A stretch of 45,239 bases of DNA from Ardenticatenia bacterium (GTDB lineage Bacteria > Chloroflexota > Anaerolineae > Ardenticatenales > Ardenticatenaceae), in assembly GCA_030949995.1 (NCBI GenBank), contig JAUZRY010000032.1, positions 1 through 45,239 of the forward strand. The letters run 5' to 3'. Positions within the stretch are counted from its first letter, which is position 1. Every line of letters begins with the position of its first letter. Of the stretch, positions 38,429-45,239 are shown piece by piece. The translations under genes were made by a program, and so were the position numbers. The notes under the pieces are model-generated. The model was not told the origin of the DNA. It was given only the letters and a program-made list of their open reading frames with translations, and searched no databases.

Positions 38429-38465
38429 TTGGACTTTTGTCCAACCCGAAAACGTCGGGTAGAAT
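38429..38465 (+). promoter_or_regulatory. Promoter for the NIF3 operon overlapped by two inverted repeats
   Basis: TTGTCC (38437-38442) and TAGAAT (38460-38465) are 17 bases apart, about 35 bases before the start codon. TTGGAC-TTTT-GTCCAA (38429-38444) covers the -35 and ACCCGA-AAACG-TCGGGT (38444-38460) fills the spacer; both are perfect six-base stems sharing one base. They look like operators or paired hairpins. Confidence 0.5.
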
Positions 38466-38500
38466 AAGCTAGCGCGACAGGCTGAGAATGAGGTGCTATC

Positions 38501-39322
38501 ATGCGTGTGAGCGGGGAGATGGTACGGCGGCGCGTTGAGGAGCTGGCACCCGAGAGGTTGGCCGAATCATGGGACAATGTGGGCTGGCAAGTCGGACACG
38601 ATGGGGTAACGGTCTCCCACGTGTTGGTCGCCCTCGACGTGGACGTGCACGTGCTTGGGGAAGCCAGGCGGGTGGGTGCAAACTTGATTGTCGCACACCA
38701 CCCGCTTTTCTTTCGGCCCCTGCGTCGGCTCGACCCCACGACGCCCCGTGGACGGCTTCTCGTCGAGCTGGTTCGCGCCGACGTGGCCGTGTACGCGGCC
38801 CACACCAACTTGGATGCCGTGCGCGAGGGCGTCAACGGTGCCTTGGCAGAGGCGTTAGGGTTGGAACCGGTAGCTCCCCTCCAGCCTGTGGAGGGCGCTC
38901 CTGGGGCGTGGGGCTTCGGGGCCATCTGTGAGTCGCCCCCCATGACCACCTTGGAGCTGGTGCAGCGAGTGCACCGCCACTTGGGCACGCCTGTCCCCAG
39001 GGTGACTCCTGGTTCCCGGGCACACCACCGGCGCGTGGCGTTGTTGGGAGGAAGCGGCGCCGCCTTCCTCGGCGCTGTGGCCAGGAGTGGTTGTACCTGC
39101 TTCATCACAGGTGAGCTCAAGTACCACGACGCCCAACACGCTCGTGCTTGGGGCATCACAGTCATCGAAGCCGGCCACTATTACAGCGAGGCGCCGGTAC
39201 TCGCCAAACTGGCCCGGTGGTTACAGCCACTGGACATTCCGGTGACGGTGAGCCGCGAGATCACGTCGCCTTTTGCACCGGATTGGCACTTTGTGGAAGA
39301 CCATAGGGAGGGGGTAGAGTGA
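38501..39322 (+). CDS. NIF3-like dinuclear metal-centre protein (DUF34)
   Basis: Widely conserved protein with a two-metal site; suggested roles include GTP cyclohydrolase I-type annotation and metal handling, but the cellular function is unsettled. The 273 residues show ESWDNVGWQVG, LIVAHHPLFFRP (metal His pair), AAHTNLDAVREGVN, CTCFITGELKYHDAQ and VIEAGHYYSEAPVL (C-terminal metal ligands). ATG 38501 follows GAGGTG. The next gene starts with a GTG that overlaps its stop; NIF3 next to a coiled-coil zinc-ribbon protein is a common bacterial pairing. Confidence 0.92.
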   Translation: MRVSGEMVRRRVEELAPERLAESWDNVGWQVGHDGVTVSHVLVALDVDVHVLGEARRVGANLIVAHHPLFFRPLRRLDPTTPRGRLLVELVRADVAVYAAHTNLDAVREGVNGALAEALGLEPVAPLQPVEGAPGAWGFGAICESPPMTTLELVQRVHRHLGTPVPRVTPGSRAHHRRVALLGGSGAAFLGAVARSGCTCFITGELKYHDAQHARAWGITVIEAGHYYSEAPVLAKLARWLQPLDIPVTVSREITSPFAPDWHFVEDHREGVE

Positions 39323-40023
39323 ACCGCGCAACTCAACTCCTGATGCTTCAGAAGGTGGAATTGGAGATTCAAGACAAGATGAGGCTCCTCCGTCAAGTAC
39401 ACCGGGCCCTCAACAACACCGAGGAACTCGAAGCTCTTCGGCAGCAGTACAATGGGGTTCAGAATGACCTCAAGAAGTTAGAAAGCCTCCAACGCGAAAT
39501 GGAGCTGGAACTCGAGGGCATCTCCCAGCGCATTGAGGAACACGAACAGGAGCTCTACAGCGGCGCGATCCGCAACCCCAAGGAGCTGGCCGCGCGCCAG
39601 AAGGAGGTGGAGGCGCTGAAACGCCGGCGCGACCGGCTCGACGAGCGGTTGATCGCCTCCTTGGAGACGACAGAGAAGTTCCGCGAGAAGGTCAATAGCC
39701 TCCGAGAACGACTTCAAGAAGCAGAAGCCAAGTGGGAAGCACAACGGGGGAAGTGGGAAGAGATCGAGCGTAAGCTTAAACGCTATCTCGTCTACCTGCG
39801 CCACCAGCGGGACGAACTCCGACAGAGCATCCCTCCTGCTGATTTGAGCCTGTATGAGGACTTGGTGCGCTTAAAGGGCGGCATCGCCGTGGCCGAGCTG
39901 AAGGACGGCGCGTGCAGTGCCTGCGGCGTGGGCGTTTCTCAGGGCAAAATCGAGAGCGTGCGGCGCAGCACCGGGCTCATTACGTGCGGCAATTGCGAGC
40001 GCATCTTGGCCATCGTCACATGA
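39319..40023 (+). CDS. Coiled-coil protein with C-terminal C4 zinc ribbon (CT398-like)
   Basis: A 234-residue protein. Residues 1-170 are a long charged coiled coil (heptads such as LKKLESLQREMELELEGISQ). The C-terminus holds a C4 zinc ribbon, ACSACGVGVS then LITCGNCERIL. Related proteins from Chlamydia (CT398) bind sigma54 and type III secretion parts, but in most bacteria the role is unknown. GTG 39319 overlaps the NIF3 stop by four bases. Its position just before dnaG-rpoD is also seen in other bacteria. Family good, function open. Confidence 0.85.
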   Translation: MNRATQLLMLQKVELEIQDKMRLLRQVHRALNNTEELEALRQQYNGVQNDLKKLESLQREMELELEGISQRIEEHEQELYSGAIRNPKELAARQKEVEALKRRRDRLDERLIASLETTEKFREKVNSLRERLQEAEAKWEAQRGKWEEIERKLKRYLVYLRHQRDELRQSIPPADLSLYEDLVRLKGGIAVAELKDGACSACGVGVSQGKIESVRRSTGLITCGNCERILAIVT

Positions 40024-40059
40024 ACGCCCATTGGATGATTCGCTGTTTCGACTGTTCAC

Positions 40060-40068
40060 TGGTATAAT
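40060..40068 (+). promoter_or_regulatory. Extended -10 promoter for dnaG-rpoD
   Basis: TGGTATAAT (TG 40060-40061, TATAAT 40063-40068), 56 bases before the dnaG ATG. No good -35 at standard spacing. Confidence 0.55.
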
Positions 40069-40123
40069 ACTCTTCCCCGTATTTTTCCGGAGCGGCTCGG
40101 CCGCGGACGAAGCGGTGTGGCCA

Positions 40124-42113
40124 ATGGCATCGAACCGGGTCGTGGCCCAAATCAAGGAACGCCTTGACATCGTTGAGGTCGTTGGCCGGTACGTGAGCCT
40201 GAAGCGATCGGGCCGCACGTACAAGGCGCTGTGTCCCTTTCACCAGGAACGCACGCCCAGCTTTGTGGTCTTCCCGCACACGGGCACGTGGCACTGTTTT
40301 GGTGCCTGTGGTGAGGGAGGAGACATCTTCACTTTCGTCATGAAGGCCGAGGGCTTCGGCTTCGCCGAGGCTTTGGCCATGTTGGCCCGCGAAGCCGGCG
40401 TCGAGCTGGAGCCACTCGATGCCGCCGACGCCCAACGCCGGCAGCGCCGTGAGCGCCTGTACGCCATCTGTGAGGCCGCGGCCGAGATGTTCGCCGAGTG
40501 GCTGTGGACCCGAACAGAAGCCCAAGCCTGTCGACACTACTTGAAACAACGCCAAGTGCGCCCCGAGACGGCCCGGCTCTTCCGGCTCGGCTATGCCCTC
40601 GACCGGTGGGAGGCCCTGTTGAAGGCTTTGACCGCACGGGGATACAGCGAGGATGACTTGGAAGCCGCCGGCCTCGTGGTGCGGACGGACCACGGTCACC
40701 GGTATGACCGGTTTCGCCACCGGCTCATCTTTCCCATTCGCGACGTGCGGGGGCGCGTTGTGGGCTTTGGGGCTCGCGCTCTCGACGAGAGCCAGCAGCC
40801 CAAATACCTGAACTCCCCCCACACTGAGCTCTTCGACAAGGGACGCCTCCTTTACGGGTTGGAGATTGCCAAAGAGGCCATCCGCCAGGCCGACAGGGTG
40901 GTCATTGTTGAAGGCTACATGGACGTGCTCACTGCCCACCAGGCCGGGTTCCGGAACGTAGTGGCCGGCTTGGGAACGGCCCTCACCCCAGAGCAGGTCC
41001 ACCTTGTGAAGCGCTTCACCACGAATGTGACGCTGGCCTTGGACGCCGACAAGGCCGGCCTGGAGGCCACTCGGCGGGGTGTTGAGGCCGTCCGCCAAGT
41101 CCTTGACAGGCGGCTGGTGCCCAGAATGGGGCGGCGAGGCCGGCTTCAGCCTGAGTACGAGCTCCAAGGTGACCTTCGGGTGGCCGTGTTGCCCGATGGT
41201 TACGATCCCGACGAGTTGATCAAGGAAAGCCCAGAGCAATGGCAGGCTCTCATTGAGGGCGCCTTGCCGGTGGTGGACTTCTTCTTCGAGGCAGCCCTGC
41301 GAGGTCGCGACTTGGATGACCCGCGCGAGCGGGCCGAGGTGGCTGATCAGCTCTTGCCCATTGTGGCCGAAATCGGCCACGTCGTCCTGCGCGCCCACTA
41401 CGCGCAGCGGCTGGCTCGCCTGTTGCGCGTGGACGAGCGGGATGTGCACGCGGAACTGGCCCGATACCGGCGCCGCAGCCGGGAAAGGCGCCGCCCGTCG
41501 GCGCCGGAAGTGCCCACCGGAGCTGGGCCTGCCGGAGAGGTGCCGGCCGCAGAAGCCTATTTGCTCTACATGCTCTTGCGGTGGCCGGAAACCCTGCCCA
41601 TTGCGCTCGACATGGGCCTGCAGGCGGACGATTGGAGCATGACGGAATTTCGCGTGCTCTTCGACGCCCTCATCGGCCAGATGCCCTCGACAGCAGATGC
41701 TGTTGAAGAGCTGCTCGCCGACTTGCCAGCACCAGTGGCCGAACGGGCGGCTGATGTGCTGACCTCCTACGATCGATATCCCCAGCCGCCGCAGGAGGCC
41801 GTCGAGTGGGAAGTGCGTGACAAAGTGGACGCTCAAGATACGTGCCCTCAGGCGGGCGTATGAGCACCTGCACTATCTCATTGCTGACCTTCAGGAATGC
41901 CAGCCCGAGAAGACCGACCCACAACTGGTGGCACTGGTGCGCCAGCAGGCGCACTTGAGCCGACAAATGGTGGCACGCGAACAGGCTCGCCGATCCCGTC
42001 GCCGGCCAGCAGCCAGAGGACATGTGAACCCGCCTGTGCTTGCCCGTGTGGAAACGGACCAACGGACAGGAATGGAATCTGCGGTATGGCCGGGAGGGCT
42101 GGATGTCCCGTAA
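40124..42113 (+). CDS. dnaG: DNA primase (one frameshift near the C-terminus)
   Basis: Synthesises RNA primers at the replication fork. ATG 40124 ([20 protein letters not shown]) is the family start; an open stretch upstream to 39917 overlaps the previous gene and the promoter. Zinc finger C37, H40, C58, C62 (CPFH...[12 protein letters not shown]), RNA polymerase core [16 protein letters not shown], and TOPRIM with [14 protein letters not shown] and LALDADKAG are present. The frame stops at 41863 but conserved-looking helical sequence ([17 protein letters not shown]) continues in the +1 frame after an extra base near 41825-41831. Repaired length about 662. A separate small gene starting at GTG 41817 is the alternative. 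Repaired dnaG overlaps rpoD by 11 bases. Confidence 0.92.
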
Positions 42114-43770
42114 GGAGCACTTAGAACAGCTCATCCGCCAACTGAAAAAGCAGACTCAGGAACGGAAAACCCTGGACACCCAGGAGGTGATCAGGGCCGC
42201 GGAGGCCAATGGCCTGGTCCTCTCGGACGCCGAGGTGGATTACATTTACCGGGAGCTTGGCCAGAGCCACGTCACCATTATCCAGAAGCCGGCCGAGGAG
42301 GGAGACGAGGAGGAACCCCTGGACGAGGAACTTCAGGCTGTTGAACAGGAGACCGAGCCAAGCGCTCGACAAGAACAGGCCGACCCCCAAGACGTGCCCG
42401 ACCTGACGGGTGACCCCGTGCGCATGTACTTGCGTGACATTGGCCGCGTGCCCCTGCTCTCGGCCGACCAGGAGATGTGGTTAGCCATGATGATCAGCGC
42501 GGGGAAGTTCCGCGAGGAATTGGCGGCCGACGACGGAGCCCCACCGAATGCTGTTACGGTCTGTAACCACGCCTACCAAAATTTCTACCGGAACTGGCAG
42601 TTCATCCTGGAGAACCAAAAGGTCTTGCGAGGACACTTGCCCGACTTGACACAGATCATTGACGATGTGATGGCAGTGCGACGCGTTTGGCCGCCCGATC
42701 GCCCATTTGTCCCCGAACGCTTTTCCGCCGCCCTCTACCCGGAACAGACACCCGCCGAACAGGAGACGCAAGTGCTCAAAAGACTGTTCGAGGTGCCTTT
42801 GGGACTCTACCTGCTGCCGGACGAGGTGCTCGGCACACTGCGCCAGGCGTACCAGGAAGGGAAAGTGTTCCCCCCGCCTGACGCCTTCGTTCCCTGTGAT
42901 GACCTCTCCGAGGATGTGCTGCGCCGTCACTACCAGAACATCCAGGAGCAAGCCGACAGGGCCAAGGACTTGTTGGCCCGCTCGAACCTGCGCTTGGTCG
43001 TCAGCGTGGCCAAGCGGTACGTAAACCGGGGCATGAGCTTCCTGGATTTGATCCAGGAGGGGAATTTGGGGCTGTTGCGGGCCGTGGAAAAGTTCGACTA
43101 CACCAAAGGGTACAAGTTCAGCACCTACGCCACGTGGTGGATCCGCCAGGCTATTAGCCGGGCCATTGCCGACCAGGCCCGCACGATCCGCATCCCCGTC
43201 CACATGGTAGAAACTATCAACAAGTTAGTGCGCATCTCCCGCCGGCTCACTCAGGAATTAGGACAGGAGCCAGCAGCCGAGGACATCGCCTTGGAGCCGG
43301 AGATGGGACTCCTCGACGAAGCCGAAATTCGGGCCATCCGGGAGGCCTTGGAGCATAAGGAGCGGCTCGACCCGGTGCTCCGCCGCAAGTGGCGCCGGGC
43401 AGCGGCCAAGGTGCGCCGCATCATGAACTTGGCCCAGGAGCCCATGTCCTTGGAGACGCCGGTGGGCAACGAGGATAACACCAGTCTAGCCGACTTCATC
43501 GCCGATGAATCCCAGGCCGGCCCGGTCGACGAGGCCAGCCGCAAGTTGTTGGCCGAACAATTGCGGGAGTTTCTGGCCCAGTTGAGCGACCGGGAACGGG
43601 AGGTGCTCGAGCTACGGTTTGGACTTAAGGACGGCCGGCCACGCACGCTCGAGGAGGTAGGCCAGGAGTTCGGCGTCACCCGCGAGCGCATTCGCCAGAT
43701 TGAGGCCAAGGCGCTCCGCAAGTTGCGCCACCCTATGCGAAGCAAGCACCTGCGCGATTACCTCACGTGA
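42103..43770 (+). CDS. rpoD: Primary sigma factor (sigma-70/RpoD)
   Basis: Directs RNA polymerase to housekeeping promoters. Region 1.1-like helices open the protein ([20 protein letters not shown]). Then region 1.2 ([20 protein letters not shown]), a non-conserved insert of about 130 residues, region 2 ([46 protein letters not shown]), region 3, and region 4 ([34 protein letters not shown]). Region 3 seems to carry an extra stretch of about 30 residues ([20 protein letters not shown]) before [13 protein letters not shown]. 555 residues. ATG 42103 is preceded by GGAGG; an in-frame TTG at 42040 lies inside dnaG. The dnaG-rpoD order is the classical macromolecular synthesis operon. Confidence 0.95.
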   Translation: MSRKEHLEQLIRQLKKQTQERKTLDTQEVIRAAEANGLVLSDAEVDYIYRELGQSHVTIIQKPAEEGDEEEPLDEELQAVEQETEPSARQEQADPQDVPDLTGDPVRMYLRDIGRVPLLSADQEMWLAMMISAGKFREELAADDGAPPNAVTVCNHAYQNFYRNWQFILENQKVLRGHLPDLTQIIDDVMAVRRVWPPDRPFVPERFSAALYPEQTPAEQETQVLKRLFEVPLGLYLLPDEVLGTLRQAYQEGKVFPPPDAFVPCDDLSEDVLRRHYQNIQEQADRAKDLLARSNLRLVVSVAKRYVNRGMSFLDLIQEGNLGLLRAVEKFDYTKGYKFSTYATWWIRQAISRAIADQARTIRIPVHMVETINKLVRISRRLTQELGQEPAAEDIALEPEMGLLDEAEIRAIREALEHKERLDPVLRRKWRRAAAKVRRIMNLAQEPMSLETPVGNEDNTSLADFIADESQAGPVDEASRKLLAEQLREFLAQLSDREREVLELRFGLKDGRPRTLEEVGQEFGVTRERIRQIEAKALRKLRHPMRSKHLRDYLT

Positions 43771-43781
43771 CTTCGTCTGAG

Positions 43782-43803
43782 CCCACAGCTCACCGCGTGT
43801 GGG
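43782..43803. terminator. Hairpin between convergent rpoD and ctaA
   Basis: CCCACA (43782-43787) pairs with TGTGGG (43798-43803) over a ten-base loop in the 37-base gap between the two stops. No T run. Position favours a shared terminator. Confidence 0.4.
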
Positions 43804-43807
43804 AAGG

Positions 43808-44891
43808 TTAGGGCCTGGAGAAAGCCACTTCTTGGGCATGGGCCCGGTGAAATTCCTGCTCCGAGGTGACGTGAAGCAACCGATGGGTCAGGAAGACTGT
43901 CACTGTGAAGAGCAGGAGCCCGCCTGCCTGGTGGAGCAGTGCGAGGGAACGCGGCACGTGAAGGAGAATGACCCCGATCCCGAGCAAAATCTGAACCACC
44001 ACGAGCACCACCAGCGCGTCCGCCCCCCGATGAACTGCTCTGTCAGCGATCCCCGACCGCCGAACGGCCACGGCAAATGCCACAATAAGAGCTGCCACGG
44101 GCGAGCCACCGGTGAATGAACTGAACGGTCACCGGAGTCTCGATCAGATTAAGCCACCAGGGCTGGACGACGGAGAACAACTTCGGGGGCACCCAGCGCC
44201 CGAACATCAGGGGCCACGTGTTGGAGACGTAGCCCGCCTTGAGGCCGGCCACAAAGCCTCCGTAGGCAATTTGTACCACGAGTGCTCCCAAGACGATAAG
44301 GATGAAGCGCGAGAGCCCCGAGTCCACGCGCACGGGCACGAGTTCGTGGGCGTAGTAGAAGCGGTTCAAGGCCGTCCACAGCGTTAGAGCCAGAATCAAG
44401 AGGGCCAGGAGCAGGTGAATGGTGAGCCGCACGTGGCTTACGGCCGGCCGGTCGAGCAGGCCACTCTTGACCATCAACCAGCCCACAGTCCCTTGGAGGC
44501 CGAAGAGCATCACAATGGCCGCGTAGACGCCAGCCTGTGCACGGGCAATGGAGCCACGCCACAGGAAGTAGAGAAAGGGCACCACCACGATCAGGCCGGT
44601 GATGCGGGCCAAGAGGCGGTGAACATACTCGATGTAGTAGATGCGCTTGTACTCGGCCAATGTCATGCCCACGTTGACTTGTTGGTACTCCGGCGACTGC
44701 TGGTATTTCGCGAACTCCTGTTGCCACGCCTCTTCGCCGATGGGCGGAATAATCCCTGTGATCACATTCCACTCCACGATGGAGAGCCCCGCGCGGGCCA
44801 GCCGCACGTAACCGCCCACCACGACCATCAGCATGACCAGACCACAGACGAGAAAGAGCCACCGGGTTACCGGATCTGCTGTGCGTTGCAT
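43808..44891 (-). CDS. ctaA: Heme A synthase (one frameshift)
   Basis: Oxidises heme O to heme A for aa3-type cytochrome oxidase; integral membrane protein with eight spans. The four heme-ligand histidines are visible in YYIEYVHRLLARITG, RLTIHLLLALL, QFIHRWLA and LLHQAGGLLLF. The motif GLSIVEWNVITGIIPP is characteristic of the COX15/CtaA family. The frame breaks at a GGG run (44099-44101, one base too many); after repair, VAALIVAFAVAVRR continues to the stop at 43808. Repaired length about 360. No oxidase genes follow in the window. Confidence 0.92.
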
Positions 44892-44948
44892 GGTCTTGCC
44901 CCTGTCACATTGCGCGGAAAAAAACTACTAGCCCACCTTTCCGGCGAG

Positions 44949-44957
44949 AGTATACCA
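44949..44957 (-). promoter_or_regulatory. Extended -10 promoter for ctaA
   Basis: On the minus strand TGGTATACT, about 58 bases before the ctaA start. It sits just past the remnant DUF411 gene. Confidence 0.5.
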
Positions 44958-44964
44958 CAGCCAA

Positions 44965-45239
44965 TGCGGTTGCCAGCGGCGACAGTCCCCACTGTAGCTA
45001 TGAAGATGCTCGTTTGTCCCTCTTCGCCAAAGAGGTACACTGTATACGGGTCGGTAGGACGGGCGCGTCCATGCCTGGTGCCCTTCGCGCGGCATCCCGG
45101 GCACGGCAATGCCGAGCGCGTTGATCGTTGCGCAGGAGCCTCACCACATCTCTTGCACGGGCACGTGTCCCTCAACGACATACCCGTCCACAACGGCGGT
45201 GTGGCAGGCCATCAGCCCTTCAGTAGGCACGTTGCATTT
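44965..45239 (-). pseudogene. DUF411-type metal-binding protein, partial and frame-broken at the window edge
   Basis: Reading the minus strand from the right edge gives CNVPTEGLMACHTAVVDGYV then VEGHVPVQEM, the classic DUF411 block. A stop then interrupts, but the other two frames continue with LGIAVPGMPR, APGMDAPVLP and PTDPYTVYLFGEEGQTSIF, the rest of the domain in the right order. At least three indels are needed to join them. DUF411 proteins bind copper or other metals in the periplasm. The N-terminus lies outside the window; the exact C-terminus is unclear. Either a decayed gene or low-quality sequence at the contig end; the latter is more likely given similar errors elsewhere. Confidence 0.7.

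Noticed and set aside
38326-39165. Upstream extension of the fumarase alpha frame to 566 residues
   Set aside because: The added part lies antisense to the NIF3 gene and has no fumarase similarity; the family start and ribosome site are at 38325.
40016-41836. A 606-codon open frame on the minus strand opposite dnaG
   Set aside because: It is the mirror of a high-GC coding gene, has no recognisable motif and lies across a clear primase with zinc finger and TOPRIM motifs.

Overview
The window is one stretch of high-GC bacterial DNA that looks like Chloroflexota, probably the Anaerolineae/Ardenticatenia side. That placement is inferred from protein style: a KaiC-like tandem ATPase, many GAF/HD-GYP/GGDEF sensors, a DHH-CBS-poly(A) polymerase fusion, and a deoxyhypusine-synthase-like polyamine operon. 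No rRNA or tRNA was seen to confirm it. Heme A synthase suggests aerobic respiration with an a-type oxidase. No mobile element, CRISPR array, tRNA or rRNA was found.

Layout. 1-208: low-complexity GGAAG and TA repeats that cut off a myo-inositol-phosphate synthase (- strand). 1312-3780: gyrA. 3966-4628: a divergent PurN-type formyltransferase. 4982-8285: a tight operon of pyruvoyl arginine decarboxylase, deoxyhypusine-synthase-like enzyme, agmatinase and cobS. 8304-9364: pterin dehydratase (-) and a small membrane protein (+). 9478-11410: TPR protein and homoisocitrate-type dehydrogenase (-). 11666-14844: two XdhC proteins, a DUF697 protein and a ketopantoate reductase (+). 14892-15501: HD hydrolase (-). 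15706-18944: EamA transporter and diguanylate cyclase (+). 19244-24650: TIR-like/HEAT protein overlapping a DHH-CBS-tRNA nucleotidyltransferase (+). 24753-31556: a long minus-strand block with lipase-like hydrolase, PAP2 phosphatase, recN, a TPR/zinc-ribbon membrane protein, nadK and hisS. 31689-36627: a minus-strand signalling block with a GAF/PAS/HD-GYP phosphodiesterase, a KaiC-like double ATPase and an atypical receiver. 36917-38325: two-subunit class I fumarase (-). 38501-43770: NIF3-like protein, coiled-coil zinc-ribbon protein, dnaG and rpoD (+). 43808-44891: ctaA (-). 44965-45239: remnant of a DUF411 gene at the right edge.

Two themes deserve attention. First, signalling: c-di-GMP synthesis (16706-18944) and breakdown (31689-34667) are both encoded, and the breakdown enzyme sits beside a KaiC-like ATPase and a receiver whose phosphoacceptor Asp is Glu. 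Second, sequence quality: at least eleven conserved genes are interrupted by small indels, mostly in short homopolymers, and the gene resumes in the next frame. This pattern is best explained by sequencing error, so coordinates below span the whole repaired gene and state where the frame breaks. The cleanest promoters are of the extended -10 type (TGnTATAAT).
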